A DNA stretch of 46,951 nt from an uncultured Luminiphilus sp. (GTDB taxonomy: Bacteria > Pseudomonadota > Gammaproteobacteria > Pseudomonadales > Halieaceae): positions 1-46,951 of the forward strand of contig CAJQLP010000042.1 in assembly GCA_905479205.1 (NCBI GenBank), given 5' to 3'. Below are positions 36,998-46,169 of the stretch, in pieces. Made by a program: the position numbers and the translations under genes. A model generated the notes under the pieces. That model worked only from the letters and a program-made list of their open reading frames with translations. It was not told the origin of the DNA and ran no database searches. Numbering within the stretch: the first letter of the stretch is position 1; every line of letters starts with the position of its first letter.

Positions 36998-37762
36998 GTG
37001 TCTGACCCCGTATTAATTGATATTCACGATGGTGTTATGACCATTACCCTCAACCGGCCTGACGCCAAGAACGCCGTGAATCTAGCGCTAGCACAGGGTG
37101 TCGCCGCTGCCCTCGATCAGCTTGATGCTGATGATTCAATTCGTGCAGGCATTATCACAGGTGCAAACAACACGTTTTGCTCAGGAATGGATTTAAAAGC
37201 GTTCGTGAGCGGCGAGGTGCCCTATGTAAAAGGTCGCGGCTTCGGCGGTATTGTAGAGGCGCCACCAAAAACACCTCTTATTGCAGCTGTTGAAGGCTAT
37301 GCTCTGGCGGGGGGGTTTGAACTCGCGCTGAGTTGTGACCTGATAGTCGCGGCTGACACTGCCAAGTTTGGTATTCCGGAAGTAAAGCGTGGCCTGGCGG
37401 CTGCGGCGGGTGGACTTATGCGGCTACCCCGCCAATTGCCCTATAGATTAGCTATGGAGCTTGCCTTAACGGGCGATTTTCTTGATGCGTCTCGCGCACT
37501 AGAACTTGGATTAATCAACGAGGTGGCTGAATCTGGGCAAGCACTCGTGCGTGCCCAGGCGTTAGCGGCGCGAATCGCTGCCAATGGGCCTCTAGCTGTT
37601 AAGCAATCGAAGCAGGTCGTCGTCCAGTCTCAGGACTGGTCGACCGACGAGATGTTCGCTAAGCAGCAAGCACTTGTTCAAGAGGTCTTTGCGAGCGAGG
37701 ACGCCATGGAGGGTGCCACGGCCTTCGCCGAAAAACGCCTGCCCAATTGGAAGGGACGTTAG
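36998..37762 (+). CDS. Enoyl-CoA hydratase/isomerase family protein (crotonase)
   Basis: The 254-residue crotonase starts at GTG 36998 with AGGAG just upstream. NRPDAKNAVN and FCSGMDLKAF form the CoA-binding pocket, and GYALAGGFELALSCD supplies the oxyanion hole. The two glutamates used for water addition in rat mitochondrial hydratase correspond to Glu108 (GGFELA) and Glu128 (PEVKRG), so it can be a hydratase. It follows the thiolase-like gene by 35 bases and precedes an SDR gene by 100, suggesting a beta-oxidation-like set. The substrate is unknown. Confidence 0.93.
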   Translation: MSDPVLIDIHDGVMTITLNRPDAKNAVNLALAQGVAAALDQLDADDSIRAGIITGANNTFCSGMDLKAFVSGEVPYVKGRGFGGIVEAPPKTPLIAAVEGYALAGGFELALSCDLIVAADTAKFGIPEVKRGLAAAAGGLMRLPRQLPYRLAMELALTGDFLDASRALELGLINEVAESGQALVRAQALAARIAANGPLAVKQSKQVVVQSQDWSTDEMFAKQQALVQEVFASEDAMEGATAFAEKRLPNWKGR

Positions 37763-37862
37763 GTTTAAAGCCCCGACCCGATTTGTTGCAAACGCTTGTA
37801 GAGACGAAGCTCGTGTGAGCACCACGCGAGTCGCCTTTTTTACCAACAACAAGGAGTAGCCC

Positions 37863-38627
37863 ATGTCCCGATGGGATGTTTTTCAAGACAAAGTTATTGT
37901 TATCACCGGCGCGGCCAGTGGCTTTGGTCGTATTTTGGCCAATAAGCTTAGCGCAGAGGGCGCAAAACTTGTGTTAGGTGACATTAACGCAGAGCCTCTG
38001 GCGCGGGTGGCAGCAGAGTTAGCACTCCCGGACAATGCGGTGACCGCGACCTGCGATGTTGCCGTTGAGCTAGAGGTTAAAGCCCTAGTGGAACAGGCGT
38101 GTAGTGCCTTTGGGCGTGTCGATATTATTGTCAACAATGCAGGTTTGGGTACATCTCCCAGGCTTTTGATCGATACCACCGAAGAAGATATGGACATTAA
38201 CTATGCGGTCAACGCCAAGGGTGTTTTCTTTGGTATCAAGCACGGGATTCGCCAAATGCTTGCTCAGTCACCTCCGGGAGGTATTGTCCTGAACGTGGCC
38301 TCTATGGCGGGAATTGGTGGTGCGCCCACTATTGGCGCGTATGCTGCGGCCAAGCACGCGGTGGTTGGCCTTACTAAAACGGCCGCATATGAATATGCAG
38401 CCAAGGGCGTGCGTGTAAATGCCATCTGCCCATTCTTTTCTCCAACGCCGCTTGTGACCGATGCTGAGTTAGGGCAAAAAATGGATTCTCTCGCGCGAGG
38501 CACGCCAATGAAGCGTTTGGGTGATCCTGAAGAGATGGTGGAAGTGATGCTGATGCTAATGTCGCCCGCCAACAGCTATATGAATGGTCAAGCCGTGGCG
38601 GTCGATGGCGGAATGTCAGCGATCTAG
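37863..38627 (+). CDS. SDR family NAD(P)-dependent oxidoreductase (3-hydroxyacyl-CoA/3-oxoacyl reductase-like)
   Basis: The 254-residue classical SDR has TGAASGFG for the nucleotide site, NNAG at 91, Ser147, Tyr160 and Lys164 (YAAAK) for catalysis, and a C-terminal MNGQAVAVDGG. The Asp at the end of beta-2 (GDIN) suggests NAD rather than NADP. AAGGAG lies before ATG. It could be the hydroxyacyl dehydrogenase step after the crotonase just upstream. It ends four bases before the convergent IorB gene, with no terminator seen between them. Confidence 0.93.
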   Translation: MSRWDVFQDKVIVITGAASGFGRILANKLSAEGAKLVLGDINAEPLARVAAELALPDNAVTATCDVAVELEVKALVEQACSAFGRVDIIVNNAGLGTSPRLLIDTTEEDMDINYAVNAKGVFFGIKHGIRQMLAQSPPGGIVLNVASMAGIGGAPTIGAYAAAKHAVVGLTKTAAYEYAAKGVRVNAICPFFSPTPLVTDAELGQKMDSLARGTPMKRLGDPEEMVEVMLMLMSPANSYMNGQAVAVDGGMSAI

Positions 38628-38631
38628 AGCT

Positions 38632-40833
38632 TCATGCGAGCTTTAGGGGTAATTCCCTCAAGCGTTGCCCCGTCGCTTTAAATACTGCATTGGCAACGGC
38701 AGGCGCAATGGGAGGCACTCCGGGCTCGCCAATGCCGGTGGGGTCTCCTCCGCTATTGACTAAAATGACATCCACCGCTGGTGCGCGGTCCATACGCAGA
38801 ATTTGGTAGTCGTGGAAATTGCTTTGCTTTACTTCACCTTGGTCTAAGTCGATGCGTCCGTATAGGGTGGCGGTGAGTCCGAACATAACGGCGCCCTCGA
38901 GTTGAGCGCGGACTATATCGGGATTAATCGCGGTTCCAACATCCGCAACACAGGTCACCTTGTGGACTCGAATCTCACCGTTTTCGATGGAGACCTCAGC
39001 GATTTCAGCAACATCAGTGGCGAATGAACTGTGCGCGGCAATCCCTAAATGATGCCCGTCCGGGACGGTCATTGACTTCATCGCTGCTTGTGCAGTTTGT
39101 AATACGCCATGCATACGCGGTTTGTTCTCAGTATTGGCCAAGCGAAGACTCATGGGGTCTATTCCCGCTCGATCAGCGAGCTCGTCCATCATTGATTCAA
39201 CGGCAAACGCTGTATAGCTATGTCCGACTGAGCGCCAAAAGGTAAGTGGCAGCCCGTGGTCGACCGTGGCATGGGCGATGCGGTGATTCTCAAAGTCATA
39301 GGTCTCGTGCAAGCCTTCGACGCTTGAAGGATCCACAGTCCACTGACTGAATAGGTACTCTGCAAATCCGCTTAATCCGTTCAGCAGCGAGCTTGGTAGG
39401 CTGGGAAGCAAGGCAGGAAGCATATTGGTTAAGGTATCCGCAGTGATATTGCCGCCTGCTCGCTGAACGTCCCATGCGCTAACGATTCCATCGGTTGTGA
39501 CACCAGCCTTAATACGCATAAGCGATGCTGGGCGATACAGACCGTTACGGATGTCGTCTTCCCGAGACCACAACAGCTGTACTGGTTTATCGATGGCCAT
39601 CGCAATTTCTGTCACTTCAACAATATGGGTCAGCGTGCCACGGCGGCCAAATCCACCACCGAGATACAAGTTATTGACTCGAATATTGCTACGAGGCAAG
39701 CCCGTGAGGCGCTCTACAAGCCCTTGAGCGCCTTGAATGCTCTGCACGCCGGTCCACAATTCAGCAGAGTTGTCGGTGATGTGGAGTGTGGCATTTACGG
39801 GCTCTAGCGGGGTGTGAGCTAGGAACGGAGCGAAATAATCGGCTTCTAATGTGCTGCTCGCTGCATCGAAGCCTGCCACAAGCTCGCCTTGGGTGCTCGC
39901 TTCTACAGTGTCGCCTTCAGCAAGCGCCGCTTCGAAGTCAGTGCGAACTTGCGCACTGCTGACCTGGCCCAGCGGTATGTCTTCCCAAGATATTTCTAAC
40001 ACTTGTGCAGCATTTTTAGCACGCCAATAGGCATTTGCAACGACGGCAATACCGCTCGATACAGGCACAATTGCGACAACGCCAGGCATAGCTTCCGCCG
40101 CTGTTTTATCGACGCTTAGAACGCGAGCCCCCGCTACAGGCGCGCGAACTACAACGGCATAGACCATGCCGGGTATGTCGGCATCGATACCAAATTCAGC
40201 TGCGCCGGTCGATTTCGCAAGCGCATCGACACGGCTGAATTCATTGCCTATGTATTTAAAGCTTGCGTTAGATTTCAGCGGGGTTTCAGTAGGCATTGCG
40301 AGCTGCGCCGCAGTTGTCACGAAGTCGCCGTAGGGAAAACGATCATCGCCGACAATGATATAGCCGTTGTCGGTAGTGAGTTCACTCGCGCTGACGCCTA
40401 GATCTTGCGCTGCAGCGTTTAACAGCAAAGCTCGAGTATCTGCGCCGGCTTGACGAAGAGGACCCCAAAAAACACGGACAGCATTGCTACCGCCTGTCGC
40501 TTGAACGCCAAATTCTGGATTGGCATAGTCTTCATGTAATCCAGCCGCCTTCACCACCATGTCTCGTGGGTGAAAGTCGAGCTCTTCACCAATAATTGTT
40601 GCGAGCCCAGTTCTAACACCTTGTCCCATTTCATCGCTTGGGCAGTAGAAAATCACTTGGTTATCAGGCGTGATTTGTAAAAATGCATGCGGAATAAAGC
40701 CATCACTTTCTTGCTCAATGGGCAGTGCACCACTGAATGAGCATCCAGGGAGGTTGACACCGATAATAAGACCGCCACCAGCGGTCGCTCCCAATTTGAG
40801 AAAGCGACGACGAGATACATTGCGAATGCTCAT
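38632..40833 (-). CDS. Molybdopterin-binding subunit of a xanthine-dehydrogenase-family enzyme, IorB-like, Tat-exported
   Basis: The 733-residue molybdenum hydroxylase large subunit has an N-terminal twin-arginine signal (SRRRFLKLGATAGG), so the folded enzyme is exported. SDEMGQGVRTGLATI, YLGGGFGRRG, and GEPGVPPIAPAVANA near the end (with the base Glu in the VGEPGVPP-like loop) are typical of isoquinoline 1-oxidoreductase beta and related aldehyde oxidases. The gene overlaps iorA by four bases. The enzyme would oxidise an aldehyde or N-heterocycle and pass electrons through the 2Fe-2S subunit. The actual substrate is unknown. A copper or selenium variant cannot be excluded. Confidence 0.92.
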   Translation of the reverse strand: MSIRNVSRRRFLKLGATAGGGLIIGVNLPGCSFSGALPIEQESDGFIPHAFLQITPDNQVIFYCPSDEMGQGVRTGLATIIGEELDFHPRDMVVKAAGLHEDYANPEFGVQATGGSNAVRVFWGPLRQAGADTRALLLNAAAQDLGVSASELTTDNGYIIVGDDRFPYGDFVTTAAQLAMPTETPLKSNASFKYIGNEFSRVDALAKSTGAAEFGIDADIPGMVYAVVVRAPVAGARVLSVDKTAAEAMPGVVAIVPVSSGIAVVANAYWRAKNAAQVLEISWEDIPLGQVSSAQVRTDFEAALAEGDTVEASTQGELVAGFDAASSTLEADYFAPFLAHTPLEPVNATLHITDNSAELWTGVQSIQGAQGLVERLTGLPRSNIRVNNLYLGGGFGRRGTLTHIVEVTEIAMAIDKPVQLLWSREDDIRNGLYRPASLMRIKAGVTTDGIVSAWDVQRAGGNITADTLTNMLPALLPSLPSSLLNGLSGFAEYLFSQWTVDPSSVEGLHETYDFENHRIAHATVDHGLPLTFWRSVGHSYTAFAVESMMDELADRAGIDPMSLRLANTENKPRMHGVLQTAQAAMKSMTVPDGHHLGIAAHSSFATDVAEIAEVSIENGEIRVHKVTCVADVGTAINPDIVRAQLEGAVMFGLTATLYGRIDLDQGEVKQSNFHDYQILRMDRAPAVDVILVNSGGDPTGIGEPGVPPIAPAVANAVFKATGQRLRELPLKLA

Positions 40834-41312
40834 GCTGATGTCTCCTCGGTGGTTGCGTCATAGCTGAGCTCAGCAACTGACAAAATGGCTTCTTTAATGC
40901 GGGGATAACACCCGCAACGACAGATATTGCCCGCGAGTGCTTGATCTATGTCGTCGGTTGTCGCCCGTGGGTTAGATGAGAGAAGCGCCGCAGCGGACAT
41001 GATCTGACCACTTTGACAGTAGCCGCACTGGGGTACGTTGTGTTCCACCCATGCGGCTTGCAGTGGATGCAGGCCATCACCGGATAAACCCTCGATAGTA
41101 GTGATACGTTTTCCTGCTACAGCGGCAACCGGCAATATACAGGTGCGCATAGCAGTGCTGTCTACATGCATTGTGCACGCGCCACACAAGCCGGCACCGC
41201 ACCCAAATTTAGAACCTTTTAACTTGAAGTGGTCGCGGATGGCCCACAGCAAAGGGGTGTCACTGGCACCGTTGAAAACGACGGGCTGACCATTGAGTTC
41301 AAATTCGATCAT
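40830..41312 (-). CDS. (2Fe-2S)-binding subunit of the same molybdoenzyme, IorA-like
   Basis: The 160-residue protein carries two [2Fe-2S] domains: a plant-ferredoxin type with Cys38, 43, 46 and 58 (GSKFGCGAGLCGACTMHV), and a helical one with Cys96, 99, 131 and 133 (CGYCQSGQ and ICRCGCYP). It would relay electrons from the molybdenum site in IorB. It has no signal peptide, so it is expected to be carried through the Tat system with IorB. The four-base overlap with the IorB gene indicates coupling. No third cytochrome subunit is encoded in this transcript. Confidence 0.94.
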   Translation of the reverse strand: MIEFELNGQPVVFNGASDTPLLWAIRDHFKLKGSKFGCGAGLCGACTMHVDSTAMRTCILPVAAVAGKRITTIEGLSGDGLHPLQAAWVEHNVPQCGYCQSGQIMSAAALLSSNPRATTDDIDQALAGNICRCGCYPRIKEAILSVAELSYDATTEETSA

Positions 41313-41591
41313 TTCGGATCCCTAATATGTTCGTGTTTCGCAGTTGATCTGACGGAGCTGGTTTGGACCTAGTTTACTTGATTCTCTGCGGCTTATGAGT
41401 GTTTGTTATGGCGCTTAATGAATTCTGCCACGATGAACGCTGATGCACTGCATTTACGCGTTAGCTCCGGCACAATTATGGGCTCGAACGGCTTATTAAA
41501 TCGGGTCAGATTAGACTGGGTCTGGCACCGATCCACGTGAGTCTAAAAAGCTGTTAACGTAACAGTCTTTGAAAAATCTAAGGACGATAAA

Positions 41592-42371
41592 ATGGATTTA
41601 GGTATCGCGGGGCGAAGGGCTTTGGTATGTGCGTCATCTAAGGGGCTGGGACGAGGGTGCGCCGAGGCTCTTGCAGCTGAGGGTGTCGACTTGATATTAA
41701 ACGCTCGTGGCGCTGAGGCTCTTGATGAGACGGCTGAGTTCATCCGCGCAAACTACAATGTGTCAGTAACGGCAGTCGCCGCCGATATTACCTCTGAAGA
41801 GGGGCGCGCACACGTCCTTGCAGCAGCAGGAACACTGGACATAGTAGTAACTAACGCGGGAGGCCCTCCACCTGGTAATTGGCGCGATTGGCGCCGTGAT
41901 GATTTCATCGCAGCTATGGACGCTAATGCACTAACCCCCATTGCGCTAATGACCGAATTACTACCGGGTATGACAGAGCGTGGCTGGGGACGTGTGGTAA
42001 ACATCACGAGCGTAGCGGTTAAGTCGCCTATAGCAATTCTGGGTCTTTCTAATACCGCTCGAACCGCATTGACAGGCTATGTTGCGGGTGTCGCTCGTGA
42101 CGTTGCTGCGCAAGGTGTGATCGTGAACAACTTATTGCCAGGTCTACACGCCACTGACCGAACCATTGCTCTCGATGGGATGGAAGCAAAGCTCACAGGC
42201 GAGGATATCGACACTGTTCGAGCGCGTCGAATAACGACTATCCCTGCAAAGCGCTACGGAAGCCTGGAAGAGTTCGGGAAGACTTGCGCTTTTATGTGCT
42301 CGGAGCACGCGGGATTCATGGTGGGGCAAAACGTCCTCTTGGATGGCGGTGCGTTTGTTAGTACCTTTTAG
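41592..42371 (+). CDS. SDR-like protein with degenerate active site (BKR-like)
   Basis: The 259-residue SDR fold has a modified glycine motif (ASSKGLGRG for TGxxxGIG), NAGG at 88 and the catalytic-loop Ser140, but the YxxxK motif is replaced by SNTAR at residues 153-157. A recognised SDR subgroup is described as BKR-like with an imperfect nucleotide motif and tetrad, so this may be ancestral rather than a recent loss. The C-terminus ends MVGQNVLLDGGAF as in normal SDRs. AAGGAC precedes ATG. The neighbours are the molybdoenzyme genes upstream and cytochrome c' downstream. Catalysis is uncertain. Confidence 0.88.
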   Translation: MDLGIAGRRALVCASSKGLGRGCAEALAAEGVDLILNARGAEALDETAEFIRANYNVSVTAVAADITSEEGRAHVLAAAGTLDIVVTNAGGPPPGNWRDWRRDDFIAAMDANALTPIALMTELLPGMTERGWGRVVNITSVAVKSPIAILGLSNTARTALTGYVAGVARDVAAQGVIVNNLLPGLHATDRTIALDGMEAKLTGEDIDTVRARRITTIPAKRYGSLEEFGKTCAFMCSEHAGFMVGQNVLLDGGAFVSTF

Positions 42372-42497
42372 TTTTCCATCGATTTAGATTCTCATCGACG
42401 GCGCTGAAGAAGGCGCTAGTAATAGCACTGGATTGTATGCGTGGTGGTAGGCTAGTGTATGGTCTATTGCAAATGTTGATTCACTAAGGAGTTACTC

Positions 42498-42968
42498 ATG
42501 AAACCTGTACAAAGATTGTTAATCGCAGGCATTGTTGCGTGCGCAGCTGCCGTACCGACCTTAGCCCATATTGAGAAAACCGAACCTCTCCAATCTTTAC
42601 GTCAGTCATACTTCGCTTTGATAGGCATGAGCTTTGGCCCAATGGCCGATATGGTTAAAGGCAAGATCGAATGGGATCAAGCGCAGTTTGAGCGTTGGTC
42701 ATCCGATCTTGCCGCTGTGGCGTCCTACAGCGTTGAGCGAGGTTTTGCGCCAGGTTCGGAAGAGGGACGTACTCGAGCGAAACCTGACATCTGGTTGAAC
42801 CTTGATGATTTCAATGAGCGTCTTGCTGGGCTCCGAGCGGAAACTGCGAAGCTGGCTGAAGCGGCTAAGACAGGTGACAGGGCCGCTATTCAGGCTCAGC
42901 TGGGCGCGACCGGAAAAGCGTGTAAAGGTTGCCATGACGAATACAAAGCGAAAGATTATTTGTATTGA
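42498..42968 (+). CDS. Cytochrome c' (class II cytochrome c)
   Basis: The 156-residue periplasmic protein has a signal peptide of about 23 residues (RLLIAGIVACAAAVPTLA). The C-terminal heme motif CKGCH (Cys142, Cys145, His146) is where class II four-helix-bundle cytochromes carry it, and the first helix RQSYFALIGMSFGPMADMVKGK fits the cytochrome c' family. Cytochromes c' are five-coordinate and bind NO and CO, often protecting against nitrosative stress. AAGGAG precedes ATG, and a strong terminator follows. It is monocistronic. Confidence 0.95.
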   Translation: MKPVQRLLIAGIVACAAAVPTLAHIEKTEPLQSLRQSYFALIGMSFGPMADMVKGKIEWDQAQFERWSSDLAAVASYSVERGFAPGSEEGRTRAKPDIWLNLDDFNERLAGLRAETAKLAEAAKTGDRAAIQAQLGATGKACKGCHDEYKAKDYLY

Positions 42969-43105
42969 AGCATGGCTTCTACAGCCCACCATCTACCAGC
43001 AGGCCGCTATCTACCTAAACCTAAGCAACTTTTATCGTAAGCCACTATCGGCAAGTCTGAGAGCATTGGGTAGCTGAGAGGGTGTCATTATAGGTGGGTC
43101 ACATT

Positions 43106-43135
43106 AGGGCGCTTTCGGGTGCCCTTGTTTTTTTT
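43106..43135 (+). terminator. Rho-independent terminator after cytochrome c'
   Basis: The stem AGGGCGC/GTGCCCT (one G-T pair) with a six-base loop is followed by TGTTTTTTTT. It lies 137 bases past the cytochrome c' stop and about 50 bases before the patatin start. Confidence 0.87.
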
Positions 43136-43184
43136 AGAGGTGAGATTTTAATCTTAGAAGTCTAACCCGCAACGCTAAAATATC

Positions 43185-44132
43185 ATGCAACAACGCAATA
43201 TACTGGCCATCGATGGGGGTGGTATTCGAGGGATTATTCCCGCGCTTATTCTCAGTCACATCGAGCGACGCGCAGGACGCCCGATTGCAGAGCTCTTTGA
43301 CCTTGTTGTCGGCACGTCCACCGGGGGCATTCTAGCTTTGGGTCTCTCAATGCCTGACCCGCTAGCACGTGATGGAAGTCAGTACAGCGCGAGTGAGCTC
43401 GTTGAGTTCTACAAACATTGCGGACCGCAAATATTCGATCCGTCCTTGTGGCGCAGTCTACGTTCGGTCTCTGGAGTACTGGATGAGAGCTACAGCGCAG
43501 AAACGTTAGAGCATGTCTTAGAAAGCTACTTTAAGACCCGAACGCTAGCTGAGTGTCGTGTGCCAACCATGGTTACAACCTATGCTATCGAGCGCAGAGA
43601 GGCGGTGTTCTTAAGAAGTTTTAATCCCGATCATAAGGCCATCCGCTGTGTTGATGCGGCCCGTGCCACCACTGCCGCCCCGACATTTTTTGAGCCGGCA
43701 TCAGTCAGAATTGCAGGTGAGCCGCATGCCTTGATCGATGGTGGTGTTTACATTAATGCGCCGGCAGTCTCTGCCTATGCAGAAGCCATCGCCCTTTATC
43801 CCGACAGTGATATCAATGTGGTTTCCATTGGCACTGGCCACTTAACACGCCCTATTCCACTTGAACGCGCTGTAGAGTGGGGGGCGGCCGGATGGTTAGC
43901 GCCATTACTTGACTGTATGTTCGATGGGGTCGCGAAAGTCACTGATCAGCAAATGGACTTGCTGCTTGGCGATGGTTACTACCGCTTTCAGCTGAGTTTA
44001 GATAACGCGAATGACGAGATGGATGACGCATCGGAGGCTAATTTGGCGGCGCTTGAGGCGGCTGCCTTAGCACTTATTGAGCGGGAAGAACAAAAGCTGG
44101 ATAGAGTAGTTGCGCGGCTTCTCTCGGGCTGA
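43185..44132 (+). CDS. Patatin-like phospholipase (canonical)
   Basis: The 315-residue soluble patatin has the oxyanion motif DGGGIRG (residues 10-16), GTSTGG with nucleophile Ser45, and the catalytic Asp185 in IDGGVYINAP. It hydrolyses acyl chains from lipids and has no signal peptide. The same architecture is used by CapV effectors of CBASS, but no cyclase, HORMA, TRIP13 or ubiquitin-like genes are near, so a housekeeping or secreted-effector lipase is more likely. The ribosome site is weak. It converges on xdhC with a 32-base gap. Confidence 0.9.
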   Translation: MQQRNILAIDGGGIRGIIPALILSHIERRAGRPIAELFDLVVGTSTGGILALGLSMPDPLARDGSQYSASELVEFYKHCGPQIFDPSLWRSLRSVSGVLDESYSAETLEHVLESYFKTRTLAECRVPTMVTTYAIERREAVFLRSFNPDHKAIRCVDAARATTAAPTFFEPASVRIAGEPHALIDGGVYINAPAVSAYAEAIALYPDSDINVVSIGTGHLTRPIPLERAVEWGAAGWLAPLLDCMFDGVAKVTDQQMDLLLGDGYYRFQLSLDNANDEMDDASEANLAALEAAALALIEREEQKLDRVVARLLSG

Positions 44133-44164
44133 GGCGAGTCTGAAAGCATGCCCAGCGAATGGCA

Positions 44165-45109
44165 TTAAAGTGATCTCTTCAGCTGAGTGATTTCTGCCAT
44201 AATTGCTATGGCTATTTCCCAGGGCGTTTTGCTACCGATCGGTAGCCCCACTGGCGCATGAAGCCGAGCTAATTGCTGCTCACTCACGCCAAGTTCTCTG
44301 AGGCGCTTGAGGCGTTGTTCAGTTGTTCGCAAGGAACCTAATGCCCCCACATACCATGCGTCACTTTCTAAGGCCTCAAGCAACGCCATATCGTCGATAC
44401 GGGGATCGTGGGTTAAGGTAATAATCAGCGAGTGTCGATCGGTGGCTTGCGCCAAAATGACATCGTCGGGAAGTCCGTGTATTAGAGGGACATCGGGACC
44501 GCGCCATTGCGCGATTGCTGACTCACGGGTGTCAGTGACGACCACATCAAAATCCATGGCGATGGCAAGATCAGCAAGTATCTGTGCCAATTGCCCTGCG
44601 CCGACCAAGAGCATACGCATTTTGGGGCCAAAGCTTTGCACCAGTAAATGCTCGGTGATCCGCAGAGGTTCAAATGTATCGATGCTTTGCATTGTGGTAT
44701 GTCCGGTATCAAGATCAACCGTACGACTAACCAGCTGACGCTCACCCATGCTGGCTATGGCTTTTTCAATCCAGCGCTTATCGTCTTCTGATAATTGCTG
44801 AACAACAATACCCAGCCGGCCCCCACAAGGTAGGCCCAGCCTCTCGTTCTCTTCGGCACTGACGCCGTATTCCATCCGCTGCGGTCGATCTGATGCAATC
44901 ATGCCTTGCGCAATCTTTTCCAGCAGATCCTCTTCTACGCAGCCGCCCGACAAAGTACCTACAGTATGGCCATCATTGAAGGCGAGCAGCGATCCAATGG
45001 GTCTTGGTGAGGACCCAACCGTACTCACAATAGTGCACAGCCAAGGGCGGGCACCGAGCGCGAGCCATTGCTCGAGTTGCGACAGCACTTGATGATCTAA
45101 ACTTTGCAT
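44165..45109 (-). CDS. XdhC/CoxI family molybdenum-cofactor chaperone
   Basis: The 314-residue protein has the XdhC N-terminal half (STVGSSPRPIGS, SGGCVEEDL) and the C-terminal Rossmann half (LLVGAGQLAQILADLA, then TDTRE, LTHDPRIDD and YVGALGS). XdhC binds molybdenum cofactor, aids its sulfuration and inserts it into xanthine-dehydrogenase-family enzymes. The likely client is the IorAB-type enzyme at 38632-41312, about 3 kb away. It is the last of three minus-strand genes that may form one operon (GFA, YcgN, XdhC), with 24 bases to YcgN. Confidence 0.9.
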   Translation of the reverse strand: MQSLDHQVLSQLEQWLALGARPWLCTIVSTVGSSPRPIGSLLAFNDGHTVGTLSGGCVEEDLLEKIAQGMIASDRPQRMEYGVSAEENERLGLPCGGRLGIVVQQLSEDDKRWIEKAIASMGERQLVSRTVDLDTGHTTMQSIDTFEPLRITEHLLVQSFGPKMRMLLVGAGQLAQILADLAIAMDFDVVVTDTRESAIAQWRGPDVPLIHGLPDDVILAQATDRHSLIITLTHDPRIDDMALLEALESDAWYVGALGSLRTTEQRLKRLRELGVSEQQLARLHAPVGLPIGSKTPWEIAIAIMAEITQLKRSL

Positions 45110-45133
45110 GAATTACCCTGTAGCTATCTGAAT

Positions 45134-45580
45134 TTAACGATCAATCCAGCGAATGATATGGTCCTCGAGCGTTTCTGGATCAACATCGGTCTCGGAAATA
45201 ACGCGATTGCGGACGGTACAGGTGGCCTTGTGAACGAGCGCAGGGCGACCGCTTATGAGGTGATGCCACTCGGGTAAATCGTCTCCTTCGGCGACCAGTC
45301 GATAGGCGCAAGTGGCCGGCAGCCAATGGATTTGTTCAGTAGTCATGTCTCTGATGTTTAAACAGTCAGGGACTCTCTCTTGGCGATTACTATAGTCACT
45401 GCAGCGCCCGGTTTTTGTGTTCAGTAGATGGCAGGCAATTCGCGTGTAGTAGACGTCGCCTGTGTCTTCATCCTGCAGCTTGTTTAGACAGCACTTGCCG
45501 CAGCCATCACATAAGCTTTCCCACTCGGCATCACTTAGCGCGTCGAGGGGCTTGTTGCGCCAAAAGCCAAATTCGCTCAT
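45134..45580 (-). CDS. ycgN: YcgN family cysteine cluster protein (UPF0260)
   Basis: The 148-residue protein begins SEFGFWRNKPLDALSDAEWESLC, as in E. coli YcgN, and has the metal-site cluster Cys24, 27, 30 and 31 (CDGCGKCC), with further Cys and His (ACHLLN, RCSDYSNR, DCLNI). It probably binds a metal or an iron-sulfur cluster; no function is established. Its start overlaps the end of the GFA gene by four bases (ATGA), so translation is coupled. Confidence 0.93.
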   Translation of the reverse strand: MSEFGFWRNKPLDALSDAEWESLCDGCGKCCLNKLQDEDTGDVYYTRIACHLLNTKTGRCSDYSNRQERVPDCLNIRDMTTEQIHWLPATCAYRLVAEGDDLPEWHHLISGRPALVHKATCTVRNRVISETDVDPETLEDHIIRWIDR

Positions 45581-45981
45581 GTTTTGGACAGATGTGCGAG
45601 GCTATGTGCATTTTTTTCCCAGTTCTTGCCATCGAAAGGCACATCGATAATCGATTCTACAGTAGCCATATCGAGACATCGTGCGTGCACACTAACGCCG
45701 TCAGGGTTAGACCGTGGGATGTAAAACGATTTCACACCACAGTGTCGACAAAAGTAGTGTTTGGCATTGTGGGAGCCAAAGGTATACAGCGAAAGTGCGT
45801 CGTCACCCTGCTCAAGTTGGAATCGATTGCTCGGGACAATGAGATGTTGATAGTGCTGAATCTCACAAATGGAACAGTTGCAGGTATGAGTTTGCAGAGC
45901 GGCAGGCGCCCTAATGGTCCAGCGTACAGCCCCACAGTGACAGCCGCCGGTATGTCTGCTTAGCGTCGCGTGTTCAGACAT
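45577..45981 (-). CDS. GFA/CENP-V family zinc-binding protein
   Basis: The 134-residue protein from the ATG at 45981 (AGGAAAA upstream); a longer in-frame extension of 30 codons upstream lacks a ribosome site. The zinc-binding cysteines are GGCHCG (Cys14, Cys16), CNCSIC (Cys34, 36, 39) and FCRHCG later, the standard GFA pattern. The family includes glutathione-dependent formaldehyde-activating enzyme, but most members have no proven role. The gene is first in the GFA-ycgN-xdhC run. Confidence 0.91.
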   Translation of the reverse strand: MSEHATLSRHTGGCHCGAVRWTIRAPAALQTHTCNCSICEIQHYQHLIVPSNRFQLEQGDDALSLYTFGSHNAKHYFCRHCGVKSFYIPRSNPDGVSVHARCLDMATVESIIDVPFDGKNWEKNAHSLAHLSKT

Positions 45982-46169
45982 CAGTTTTTCCTGTTGGGCC
46001 CTTGTTAAGATGTACCAAACGCTACTAACGCTACTACGGTCGCGTTCGCTGAACCGCCGACCTCTCATCATGTCAAGATAGGCGGCGAGACATGAGTTTA
46101 ACCATCCACTAGCGCTTTGTCGCCGTAAGGTCTGCTAATTTTAGGCATTAACCTGACCGGGAGGTCCCG

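Noticed and set aside
43185-44132. Patatin as a CBASS (CapV) or other anti-phage effector
   Set aside because: No cGAS-like cyclase, HORMA/TRIP13, E1/E2/JAB or other defence genes are adjacent; neighbours are cytochrome c' and xdhC.
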